A DNA stretch of 64,000 nucleotides from Aptenodytes patagonicus (Eukaryota; Chordata; Aves; Sphenisciformes; Spheniscidae). The stretch spans positions 16,020,101 to 16,084,100 of the forward strand of contig NC_134957.1 in NCBI RefSeq assembly GCF_965638725.1, in the 5' to 3' direction. Position 1 is the first letter of the stretch. The number at the start of each line of letters is the position of its first letter. Below, one piece after another: positions 14,001 to 24,435 of the stretch. The translations under genes were made by a program, and so were the position numbers. The notes under the pieces are model-generated. The model saw nothing but the letters and a program-made list of their open reading frames with translations. It had not been told where the DNA came from and searched no databases.

Positions 14001-14435
14001 TTAAATGTGGACATCTTTTGTAGATTCCCTTTTTGCTAAACTGTGCTTCAACAAGGTCATTCTAATTCTTAAGTGAAATAAAAAGTTCCTTGGTTTCAGT
14101 TTGGAGGTGTTACATCATTATCGACTTCTTGTCCCAAGAAAATTAGATAGATTTGAGTCCTATCTTACTTGAGTTCATTGACTGAGAAGAGGTTTTTTCC
14201 AGATTTGCCCTTTCCTTGGGTTGGAGAAATGTGTATTTGTATGTGACATGTGGAAGATAAGCTCTTTTGTTCTCTCATACAGAGGTGTGTGCTCTGTGAG
14301 TACCTGCTACTGGACTTACAGATGACCCTACTAGTCTGGAATAGATAAGATTGTATGATGCTTTTGAATTTTTTCAGTTGATACCGTATATTTCTCTTTC
14401 CCTTCCTATGTAGTCATTCAGACCTCTTCTTTACA

Positions 14436-14476
14436 CTGGTTTGAGGAGTTCTGGCTGCCAGAACTCCTCAAACCAG
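14436..14476. repeat. 41-nt perfect palindrome
   Basis: The arms 14436-14455 and 14457-14476 are perfect reverse complements of 20 nt, around a single central T at 14456. In RNA the loop would open to at least three bases, leaving a 19-bp stem. A loop this small is not a microRNA precursor. Confidence 0.9.
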
Positions 14477-17400
14477 AACTAATATACTCTTATCATTCAC
14501 ATATACAGAGCATGAGTAAAAGTTCTGGTCCTTTCAATTCAAGCTGTGCCTTCCTATGTGAGAGGCAAGAAAAAGAATGTATTTTAGTCACAAAATTTAC
14601 ATAGTCCATTAGGATATGTTTAGGTTTTTTTATGCCTTCTGGGAAATGACATTTTAACCCTTGGAGTGCAGGGCTTAAACTTGTTTTAATTGGTTTTTTT
14701 TTTTAATTTTTCTATGCCTGCTAATTTTTCCTCAAGCTCTGTTCTGGAAATTTGGCCACTGTGCTAGAGATAATATCATAGGAATCCCTATGAGTTTTTC
14801 AAATTCATTCTTTTCTTTTTGTGTGTGGACTTTCATCCAGAATATAAGGCTAGCACCATCTATAACCTAGAAATTCAGTTCAGCTACTGGAATAGGATCA
14901 TCTGCTAAGGCAGTCTTTGGAGCTTCCATGAAAAGCCAGGGGAAGTCTGTTCACAGGTTAACAGCTGGCTTAAAGAAAGAAAAGGAAAAGGTAGGAATAA
15001 ATAACTTATTTGTTCAGTATATACAGAAATGATCTGGAAAGCATATAAATAGGTTACAATGCTGCTTTTTTTTATGCTGTGTATAGAATTGTAGAAGGAT
15101 TTGGTGTGTTGAACAGTTGAGTGATTAGATGTCAGCTGAACTTCAGTGTCAATAAACACAAAATATTGCATATTTAAAAGAACAAATAAGATGCTGAGCA
15201 TCACTGGAAAAATTGTTGAGAATAAACTGGAAAACATAATTACTGAGATGTTTTATCCTGCACATAACAGGGTAGGACTTACTGTCTGGCACATGGAGTG
15301 TTCATATGATTTATACCTGCCTTCAGTCAAGTTGGCCGGCATTTCCACTCTGAGCATGTTGACATTGGTTGTAATACGTTCAAAGTTCATACATATGATT
15401 TAACACCATTTTGTGGCAGGACAAAGCCATCATAAGGCTCTGGAAATGCTTGGCATTGCTGGTCCATGATCCATGGACTTGAGTCCATCTTTTTGCATGA
15501 AAGAATGAAGCAGATGATGTCAGGAGAAGGAATTGCCTTGTGGGTTAGGTAGCTGAGTGTTTCCCTATCTAAGGAGATTTCATCCCTGCATTTACTGCAG
15601 AGTTTCTTGTGAGATAAGGCAAGTTTCTTACAGTACCTGATAGTTTCTCTCTATCTGGGTGTCTAAGTCAAGATTTCCAGAGTCTGATTTACTGCAGGTA
15701 AATTACATCTGCAGAAAGAACTCTCAGCATTCAATTGATACGGAATAAAATAAAGACTAACTGCTTATCCTGTGTGCTGAAAGAATCTGTAGTCATTTAA
15801 GAAAAAAAAAAAGATTGGTATCCTGTAATAAGCACAGCATCAGAAGATGCACAGAAAGGGAGAAACTAGTACTATATAAATAATCTTCATTTTTGGGAGT
15901 TTCTAACATATTTTGAAGAGCAATCACTCAAAGCATTGATCTAATCTATCAGATGTCTAAATCTAAGTGGGCTGTAGGTTTTAACAAGCAATGACATCAG
16001 CTTGTAGCATGTAGAGTTTCCTGAGCCTGGAAATCTATGCAGTTGTTTGCAAAAATCTCTGTTCCAGTTCCCACATGGTAGGATTCATCATTTCTGTTTG
16101 CTAGTCATTGCTTTTCCAGAAGACCAGGGGGTTTTGCTTGGTTTCCCAGGAGCATACCTCTACAATAAGTGTGGAAGTATTGATTATTATTGAAAACTGC
16201 TGTTTTCATCATTTGAGATTGCCTTTTTCTATGAGTATACTGTTAACTAGGTTTTAAAAGCAAGTCTGTCAGAGTTCCAGCTCTTCATGAAGAGGAACAA
16301 AAAGCTCAAGTGAAAGATATTGTTGTCTTTCCAATGCGCAGAGTAGGTTTTTGAAAAACCGACAGTCTTAAGTCAAGCAATGAATTTAAAATAACCATTT
16401 TCCTCTGCAGCCTTTCTTCCCTGTTGCTAAAATAGATAAAGTATACTCGCTCAATGAGACAAAATGCATTCACTGTTTAACAATTTTCATGTGAATGACT
16501 GTCCTTGAGCTAGTACAGTAATACACAGTAGATATCCATCCAATTAAGACTTGGCGGTACTATAAGTGAGTAGCTATTATAATTTCTTTTATACCTATCC
16601 TTGTGTTGATAAATTTTGCTATCCAAAAGCACTCCAGAATCCTGAAGGATTACTTGGGAATAAAAACCTGAAAATCAATACTGAAAGTGAACTGTAGTAA
16701 TTCCGTGAAAAGGAAGGTTTGAATTTTTTGGGAAATGAAGCTGTCTTATGTCTAGATGTTTTTTATGTGTTGTAGTATGCATATTGTATAGCATAATTGT
16801 AGTTTCTGTGGGGGTATAATTAAAAAAAAACCACCAACTTTATCTTTCCTCGAGTCCTCACCCAGCAGGAATAATTTATTATAACTGTGAAGTGGCATGT
16901 TCTGAGAGTTACACTACACCAGATTCTGCCTTCGATGTACGTGTGGATAATTCAGTTTAAAAAATGGTTTCATATCAATGGTATTTTAAGCAATAAAGAA
17001 TGTTTCTTTAGCAGTGTTCTAGGTATTTTTCATCTCATTATAGGCTGTAGGTACCTTATATCTAAAGTGTAGGAAAAGTATCTGCTTTTGGATGAAATAG
17101 GCAGCAAAGCTAGCTAATTGGGAAAATAAAACCCCACCTGTTTTAACTGGTTAATTTGCAGGAACCTACAATTGATTCTTTCTGAGTGAAGAACGTTACT
17201 TGGCTCACTCAATTTTGCAGCATTTTGCTGTTTTTTACTGGTTGGGTGCGGGGTTTCAAATGTTGCAAGTATCACTAGCAGTGGGAGAATCATATCAAGT
17301 CTTACAGGGGAAAGAAGCTGCTCGTACCAGAGAGAAGAAACTCTCTGGAGAGACAGGGCAACTGGCAGTATCATAGATAAGGAAGGGAAGGGAGAAGAAG

Positions 17401-18932
17401 CAAGCAGCAGGGAAGAAGTGCAAGAGTAGAAGGTAGATATAGGTGAATAGATTGTATGAGGAGGGGGATCAGGTCCTAAGTTTAATCATGGCTTGATGCA
17501 GAGAAGTTGGACTGGAAACTTAAAAGAATGTTGAAATGGGCAAAAATGTGAATTGTTAAAAGGCTAGAGAAACCTAAGGACTTTGCGAAATAAAATCTTC
17601 CTGATGAGTTGATTTTTTTTTTTTTTTTTTTTATTTACAAAAAATTAATTCCTTAAGATAACTTAATGAGAGAGGGGTAATGGAATAAAAATAAGGATTT
17701 GAATGGGAAAGGACCGCAAAACTTGGTGAGAGCTTAAAACCAAACAAAAAGATGCTAGAATCATGGACATCTGGGATAAGTCTTTAAAGCTTATATTCAG
17801 CGCTAAGGGTATTGCTCAGGATGGGTAAAAAGACTAGGGACACAGGGTTTGGGTAAGTGGCTGCAAAAAGTTGGTTATGAGTTAGGGAGGGGAACAACAT
17901 GCAGTCTCAGTCATATTCTTCTTAGTTTCTGAGTCAGTATTACAGTAACAATTAAAAGGAAAAAAAACCCACTGAAATATCTTCTTGAGGTGTTTGGTTG
18001 TTTTTCAGCACATTGAGGTAATAGTTTAAATAACATGTGAGAAACATCCTGAAGACCTAATGAGCAATGGCCCAGCCAATTTTCCAGCCCAACAAAACCG
18101 CAGATGCACTGCTGGGTTAGGTTTCATCAGTGTAGGCTCCTCTCGTGCAGCAGAAGTAGGTCTTTGCTTTCCCCTGGAGCGTGGAGAGAAATGATGGGGA
18201 CCTGGCTGTAGTGGCTGGGTGTTGCTTAGCAGCATTACTGTGGCAACACACTGGGAAGCTGGTGTTACAAAGGAAGGGATGCACACTCTTCTGAAAATCG
18301 CATATCGATACAGTGGAGTAGAGCAGCAAAAAGTAACTTGAACGCGACTGGGTGGTGGGTCCAGAGTCATGTTTTGAGCTTCCACTCCTAATTTGAGACG
18401 CGGGATGAGAAAGTAGAAAACAGTACATCTGCTGTCAGACTCCCAACAAATCCATCTCAGTCAAATCAATTATATGATTTCTTAACAAGACTGTATAAAA
18501 GCTTGCCCTGGAGACACTACTTGTGCTGTGCAAGTATACACTTCTAGGGTTAAGGTGGTAAGAAGATCTTTTAATAAACGATCTTCTCCAAACTTCTTGT
18601 TCCTTACAGAATCTGTCACTCTTCCACTTCCTTTTATTCTAAACAGTGGCAAAGTAAAGGAGAACCTTGTTCACAGCAAGCCATTACAGGTGTTATTGTG
18701 AAGGTTGTTGGACCCATTCCTTTCTGAAGAAGGCTTTATTTGAGAGTGGAATCACACGCTGAAATATAATGGTGTGAAGTAAAAAAAATGGAGATAGTTA
18801 TCTGTAAGAATTTGCACAGGATGGTATGAGGAAACACTGGCAGCAACAGGTCTGCCTGGGAATAAGTCTTTAGGAAATGTGGAAATGAACTAAACTTCCT
18901 TTTTATTATTATTTTAATGGTTTTTGTGGCAG

Positions 18933-19003
18933 AATTCATTTGAAGAGGCTTCATCCTCTTACTCTTCCTCCTCCTTCCAAGACGGAAGGAGGCTTCCAGA
19001 AAG
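18933..19003 (+). other. candidate cryptic exon (71 nt)
   Basis: Segment with a GTGGCAG acceptor preceded by a T-rich tract and a AAG|GTGCGT donor. It is open in phase 0 relative to the upstream MTMR1 exon. Its length is not a multiple of three, so inclusion would move the last exon into another frame, and that frame is open to 30351. No family match supports it, so it is only a hypothesis. Confidence 0.2.
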
Positions 19004-19531
19004 GTGCGTGATTCCGCTTCTATTTGGTTCTCTTAATGGTTTCATTATTAAAAAAAAAATAAATACACATGATTTGAGGTTGAGGCTTTGTTTTGGGCAT
19101 TTTTCCCCTTTTTCCCCTCTAGCACCATTGTCTATCTTTTCATTCTTTCACTTTTGAATTTGTTCCTTTTTTCAAATAAGGGAAGTTACAGTAGCAGAAT
19201 TGAAGACATCTGGGGGAAAACACGGCTCCTCATGCCAGGCTGCTTTTCAGGTCTTTTTATAAGAACTTCTATAATTTTTTTTTATATCTTTCAGCTGCTT
19301 ACACCACCTTTTTCTTACCCCATGAGTACGTACTTCTAACATGCACCTTTATCACTAATAAATCGGTTATTGTCAGCTGCTTGAAAATACTCTGAAGGTG
19401 CTAAAGATTTCTCTGGACTGAATTTGACATGTTATTTCACGAAATTAAAGTATGTATCAGAAGTTTAGTGTGTCAAATCTAGTTTTGGAATTTTATTGTT
19501 TTACATCAGTGTGCGTCTACATGATGCTGTT

Positions 19532-19911
19532 TGTCCTGTTTCGGCTGGGATAGAGTTACTTTTCTTCCTAGTAGCTGGTACAGTGCTGTGTTTGGGATTT
19601 AGTATGAGAATAATGTTGATAACACACCGATGTTTTAGTTGTTGCTAGGCAGTGCTTACACTAGTCAAGGACTTTTCAGCTCCCCATGCTCTACCGACTG
19701 AGAAGGCTGGAGGTGCACAAGAAGCTGGGAGGGGGCACGGCCAGGACAGCTGACCCAAACTGGCCAAAGGGACGTTCCATACCATGGGACGTCATGCTCA
19801 GTACATAAACTGGGGAAAGCTGGCCAGGGGGGCCGCCACTCGGGGACTGGCTGGGCATCGGTCAGCCTGTGGTGAGCAGTTGCATTGTGCATCACTTTGT
19901 ATATTCTACTA

Positions 19912-19958
<47 letters not shown>

Positions 19959-20091
19959 TTTAAATTATTAAAGTGTTCTTATCTCAACCCACGAGTTTTC
20001 TCACTTTTACTCTTCCGATTCTCTCCCCCATCCCACCGGGGGAGAGTGAGCAAGCACTCTCAGCACACACGGCTGAGGTTAAACCACGACA
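19532..20091 (+). repeat. 5' LTR of endogenous retrovirus
   Basis: A 560-bp LTR with TG...CA ends. It contains a degraded TATA element (TACATAAA, 19802-19809), an ATTAAA poly(A) signal at 19967-19972 and a TAC trinucleotide run at 19912-19958. In the first 160 bp I count about 19 differences from the 3' LTR. Confidence 0.93.
19912..19958 (+). repeat. TAC/ACT trinucleotide microsatellite
   Basis: About 15-16 uninterrupted TAC units inside the 5' LTR. The 3' LTR has a C-run and a CT-run at the equivalent place instead, so the expansion happened after or independently of integration. Confidence 0.95.
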
Positions 20092-20099
20092 GTCCTTTT

Positions 20100-20117
20100 T
20101 GGTGCCCAACGTAGGGC
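20100..20117 (+). other. Primer binding site, tRNA-Lys type
   Basis: Reads TGGTGCCCAACGTAGGGC, eight bases after the 5' LTR. It matches the complement of the 3' end of the tRNA-Lys(1,2) family at 16 of 18 positions, and both mismatches are transitions. This is where reverse transcription would have been primed. Confidence 0.8.
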
Positions 20118-20259
20118 ACAAATGGTTTGAGATAACAACAGATTAACCAGAGTGCATTAAGGAATTTATATCTGTTAACAGTTGCAGGTCACAATATTTA
20201 TTCATCTGTTCTCAATATTAGTTTATCTGATCTGCATCGTGCTCATTTTTTTGCTGTAC

Positions 20260-21171
20260 ATGTTAAAGATTGGTGTTGGGTTTTGCAGTTTGCTGTGGTC
20301 TGCAGTGATTAGTGATGTTTTGCTTGGGAAGTTTGTTATTAAAACACTGGCCTTGAGCTTAATCTGGTATTTGAGCTTTGTACTGAAGCCATTCCTGTAC
20401 TTCAGGTACCACTTCGCGGAGACAATTAGCAATTATAGTTCCTCCTCTGAGAGGTTTTTTATGGAGGAAATACAGAATGGCAGCATTGCTACCTTCTTCT
20501 ATGACATTTCTTCCTTCATTAGAGTAACTTTTCAGTATCTTGAGCATGCTTGGGTAGTTAAGATACTTCTATTGGTATTTCTTAGGAATGTTTCGGTTTT
20601 GTCTAAGGTTAATAAGCAATTTAAGAATATCATCCAGAGATCTGCCCCGAGGCTGGGTAGTTATGAGTGGCAGGGTGTGTGGGATAGCATGGGCAAGTAC
20701 CTAGGCCAATGGGCACCCCCATTTTGGAATGTGTTTTGGAACTTCACCCCTGAGCAAGTGCAAAATCCTGAAAAATTAGTAGAATATTTGGAAAAAGTAT
20801 GCTGTCACCCTGGCAACTCCAGAGAGACACAGATCACTGCAACGTGCTGGGGCCTGGCCCATGCCTACCGAGCCCTGTTCAACACCATTCAGTACCCTCA
20901 AGGGGAAGAGAAGGTCTCTGGATCTGACGATAAAACAACAGGCCCTGCGGCCACTCCAACCCCGGCGACATGCCCTGCGGCCACTCCAACCCCAGCGGCA
21001 GACCCTGCGGCCACTCCAACCCCGGCGGCAGGCCCTGCGGCCACTCCAACCCCAGCGACAGGCCCTGCGGCCACTCCAACCCCAGTGAACAGGCCCTGCG
21101 GCCACTCCAACCCCGGTGAACAGGCACTGTGGCCACTCCAACCCCGGTGGCAGGCACTGCGGCCACTCTAA
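20260..21171 (+). pseudogene. gag-like 5' open frame with hydrophobic N-terminus (ERV)
   Basis: First large open frame after the primer binding site. The first ATG is at 20260. The frame is open from just after an in-frame TAA at 20176, but upstream codons give only a TTG. The N-terminal 45 residues from the ATG are strongly hydrophobic, with two possible membrane-spanning stretches separated by a short polar segment. A mixed, Trp-rich region follows, then Pro/Ala/Thr decapeptide repeats from 20941. By position this is the start of gag (matrix-like). A membrane-embedded N-terminus is unusual for gag, which normally uses myristoylation or a basic patch. Two 31-nt repeat units shift the frame, and the open frame then ends out of register. 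Confidence 0.65.
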
Positions 21172-21189
21172 CCCTGGCAACAGGCACTG
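20941..21189 (+). repeat. 30-bp tandem array encoding Pro/Ala/Thr decapeptides
   Basis: Eight units plus a partial ninth, starting at 20941, 20971, 21001, 21031, 21061, 21092, 21123, 21153 and 21183. The unit encodes GPAATPTPAT. Units 5 and 6 are 31 nt long, each adding one base and moving the reading frame. Because the unit length is a multiple of three, all frames on both strands tend to stay open here, which explains several overlapping spurious ORFs. Confidence 0.93.
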
Positions 21190-21455
21190 CGGCTGAAGCA
21201 AAGAACCAACCCATGCTGGTATCTGTCGCCCCTATACACAGGAAGAAATCTTGGAAGCCGAAGTCGGCTCGTTTAGTAAGGGAGGAAGAAGCTTCTTCTA
21301 AAAGGGAGCTGGAGGAAGAAGTATACAAGGCAGACTACCCCGGATGTAGGGCTATCATGAGAACAGGAGGAGGAGAGCCGGCCGCTGTCCGGGGAGGAAG
21401 AAGAGGAAGAACTCATAAACAAGGCAGTGACCACCCGATCCCTATCGCTGAGTGA
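21129..21455 (+). pseudogene. gag-like fragment downstream of the repeat array (ERV)
   Basis: This frame takes up the decapeptide repeats after the two frame-shifting units and continues into a basic and then acidic segment rich in Lys, Arg and Glu, ending at a TGA near 21455. It is probably the continuation of the gag-like polyprotein broken by the array. No zinc knuckle or known domain motif is visible. Confidence 0.55.
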
Positions 21456-22402
21456 GTTGTGAGATACACGAAAAGATTTCAGCCATCGTTCAGGTAAGCA
21501 TATTGTCACCTGGCTGCTCCAGTGCTGGGGTAATGGAGCCAGTAGCCTGGAATTAGAGGGTAAAGAAGCCAAGCAGCTGGGATCCCTTTCTAGGGAAGGG
21601 GGCATTGACAAAGCGATTGGAAAAGGGACACAAGTCCTCAGCCTCTGGAGGTGACTCCTGTCAGGTGTGAAGGAAAGGTATCCCTTCAAGGAAGACGTCG
21701 TGTGTCACGCAGGCAAGTGGACCACCATGGAGAGAGGTATCCAGTACCTGAGGGAATTAGCCATGCTGGAGGTGATTTATGCTGACCTGAACAATGAGCA
21801 GTTATCCAAAGATCCAGATGAAGTCAAGTGCACACGACCCATGTGGCGGAAGGTGGTACAAAGCACACCATCATCATATGCCAACTCATTGGCAGTGATG
21901 ACCTGGAAAGACAAAAAGGGACAAATGGTGGATGAATTGGCTGGCCAACTCCGGCAATACGAAGAAAGTCTCTCCTCCTTGTCTCAGCTGTGGAGAAACT
22001 GTCCTGGGAGGTTCAGGAACTCAAAGAGGCTAGGTCCTACTCCCCACCTGTATGGACCAGTATCTCGGCTATTAGGAGTCAGCGTTCTTTTGCTCAAGAG
22101 AGAGGATATAAAGGGTACACACCACGGGGCACCCTGTGGTTTTACCTGCGTGACCACAGAGAGGACATGAGGAAGTGGGATGGAAAACCTACCTCAGCCC
22201 TAGGGGGTTGCAAGGGAAAACAATCACAAAAGGGAGTTCTTCCAGGAAAATTGCTGCTCCAGTTTCCAGCGGGCAGTTCACCAGACAGAGTAGAAGGGCC
22301 GATCTTACTTCTGATCTTAATTAAGAGACTTCTGACGCATATTTACAGGAAATGAGTAATGAATACTATGACCGGGACTAGAGAGGCCCTGCCTCCAGCC
22401 AG
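21456..22402 (+). pseudogene. gag 3' part, capsid-like region in broken frames (ERV)
   Basis: Two overlapping open stretches (21667-22170 and 21990-22355) in different frames cover the region between the gag-like N-terminal part and protease. Neither begins with ATG (both start at GTG). They are charged, helix-prone sequences of the kind expected for capsid. The frame change near 21990-22170 indicates an indel. I find no Cys-Cys-His-Cys knuckle before protease. The assignment rests on position and composition only. Confidence 0.5.
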
Positions 22403-22987
22403 GTGGAAGAAAGGGACAACTGGGTTTACTGGACTGTGTGGATTCGGTGGCCTGGCACATTGGACCCACAGGAGTATAAGGCTCTAGTAGACACCAGTGC
22501 ACAGCGTACCCTAATGCCATCAAGCTATATAGGGGCAGAACCCATCTGTATCTTTGGAGTGATGGGGGGATCCCAACAGCTAACTGTATTGGAAGCCAAA
22601 GTAAGTCTAACTGGGAATGAGTGGCAGAAGCACCCCATGGTGACTGGCCCAGAGGCCCTGTGCATCCTTGGCATAGACTACCTCAGGAGAGGGTATTTCA
22701 AGGACCCAAAAGGGTACTGGTGGGCTTTTGGTATAGCTGCCTTGGAGACGGAAGAAATTAAACAGCTGTCCACCTTGCCTGGTCTCTCGGAGGACCCTTT
22801 GGTTGTGGGGTTGCTGAAGGTTGAAGAACAACAGATGCCAATTGCCACCACAATGGTGCACCGGCGGCAATATCGCACCAACCGAGACTCCCTGATTCCC
22901 ATCCATAAGCTGATTCATCAGCTGGAGAGCCAAGGAGTGATCAGCAAGACTTGCTCACCCTTTAACAGTCCCATATGGCCAGTGTGA
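22403..22987 (+). pseudogene. pol: aspartic protease and start of reverse transcriptase (ERV)
   Basis: Open frame of about 195 codons without an ATG start, as expected for a pro-pol segment read through from gag. The retroviral protease signature is at 22487-22501. It reads Val-Asp-Thr-Ser-Ala, where the usual active site is Asp-Thr-Gly. ILGIDYL downstream fits the protease C-terminal region. The frame then enters the reverse transcriptase N-terminus, with an INKLI-like spacer and SPFNSPIWPV, and stops at a TGA (22985) that fits decay of a CGA codon. Confidence 0.85.
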
Positions 22988-23704
22988 AAGTCTAATGGAG
23001 AGTGGAGACTGACAGTAGACTATCGTGGCCTGAACGAAGTCACGCCGCCGCTGAGTGCTGCTGTGCCGGCCATGCTAGAACTTCAGTACGAACCGGAGTC
23101 AAAGGCGGCCAAGTGGTATGCCACAATTGATATCGCTAATGCGTTTTTCTCAATCCCTTTGGCAGCAGAGTGCAGGCCACAGTTTGCTTTCACTTGGAGG
23201 GGCTTCCAGTACACCTGGAATTGACTGCCTCAGGGGTGGAAACACAGCCCCACCATTTGCCATGGACTGATCCAGACTGCACTGGAACAGGGTGAAGCTC
23301 CAGATCACCTGCAGTACATTGATGACATCATCATGCGGGGCAACACAGGAAAAGTGGTGTTTGAAAAAGGGAAGAAAATAGTCCAAATCCTTCTGAAAGC
23401 CGGTTTTGCCATAAAACAAAGTAAAGTCAAGGGACCTGCACAGGAGATCCAGTTTTCAGGAATAAAATGGCAAGATGGACGTTGCCAGATCCCAATGGAT
23501 GTGATCAACAAAAGAACAGCCATGTCTCCACCAACTAGCGAAAAGGAAACAGAAGCCTTCTTAGGTGTCGTGGGTCTTTGGAGAATGTATATTCCAAATT
23601 ACAGTCTGATTGTAAGCCCTCTCTACCAAGTGACCCGGAAGAAGAACAATTTCAAATGGGGCTCTGAGCAACGACAAGCCTTTGGCAAATTAAAGAGGAG
23701 ATAG
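22988..23704 (+). pseudogene. pol: reverse transcriptase domain (ERV, broken)
   Basis: The frame continues after the 22985 stop with reverse-transcriptase motifs: WRLTVDYRGLN, the ATIDIANAFFSIPL catalytic block, then a stop at about 23222, then the polymerase active site YIDD at 23315-23326. The thumb/connection region follows (AFLGVVG, then PNYS, SPLYQVT). A frameshift or stop at about 23700 ends the open frame. YIDD in place of the more common YMDD or YVDD occurs in several retroelement groups. The copy cannot make an active enzyme. Confidence 0.9.
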
Positions 23705-24435
23705 TTCATGCAGTAGCCCTTGGGCCAGTCCGGGCAGGACAAGAGGTAAACAATGTGCTCTACACCGCAGCTGGGGAGAATGGCCCTGCCTGGAGCCTCT
23801 GGCAGAAAGCACCTGGGGAGACTCGAGGTCAACCCCTAGGGTTTTGGAGTTAGGGATATAGGGGATTCGAGGCCCGCTATGCTCCAACTGAAAAAGAGAT
23901 ACTGGCAGCATATGAAGGGGTTTGAGCTGCTTTGGAAGTGATCGTCACTGAAGCACAGCTCCTCCTGGCACTCCAACTGCCGGTGCTGTGTTGGATGTTC
24001 AAAGGGAGGATCCCCTCTACACATCATTCAACTGATGCTACGTGGAGTAAGTGGGTCACACTGATCACACAACAAGCTCAAATAGGAAACCCCAGTCACC
24101 CAGGAATTTTGGAAGTAATCATGGACTGGCCAGAAGGCAAAGATTTCAGAATATCGCCAGAGGAGGAGGTGATGCGTGCTGAAGAGGCCCCAATGTATCA
24201 TAAACTACCAGAAAATGAGAAACAATATGCTCTGTTCACTGATGGGTCCTGTGGTATTGTGGGAAAGCATCAGAGGTGGAAAGCTGCTGTATGGAGTCCC
24301 ACATGTCAAGTTGTAGAAACTGCTGAAAGAGAAGGTGAATCGAGCCAATTTGCAGAAGTAAAGGCCATCCAGCTGGCTTTAGACATTGCTGACTGAGAAA
24401 AGTGGCCAGTGCTCTATCTCTATACTGACTAATAG
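23705..24435 (+). pseudogene. pol: connection and RNase H domain (ERV, broken)
   Basis: Shifted frame carrying the connection segment and then RNase H. The first catalytic Asp is in FTDGSC (24235-24252), Glu is in the AEVKAIQLALDIA stretch (about 24350) and Asp is in YTD (24427-24429). Directly after the last Asp come TAA and TAG in tandem (24430-24435). Another stop lies at about 24394. Confidence 0.85.

Larger units (their letters stand above)
11066..19531 (+). other. MTMR1: MTMR1 last intron, part left of the retrovirus
   Basis: AT-rich intron sequence. It contains a 41-nt palindrome at 14436-14476, a T-run at about 17613-17632, a more GC-rich patch at about 18100-18400 that I cannot name, and a possible cryptic exon at 18933-19003. 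Open frames in it (such as 14905-15237 - and 18026-18385 -) are short and not recognisable. Confidence 0.8.

Noticed and set aside
14436..14476. Palindrome as a microRNA precursor
   Set aside because: The loop would be only one to three bases. Dicer substrates need a larger loop and usually an imperfect, longer stem.
20182..20259. Gag-like frame beginning at 20182
   Set aside because: The codon at 20182 is TTG. The first ATG is at 20260, so I start the frame there, although the upstream part is also open.
20776..21328. Antisense frames of up to 149 codons across the 30-bp array
   Set aside because: The repeat unit is a multiple of three and lacks stops in any frame, so these are shadows of the array.
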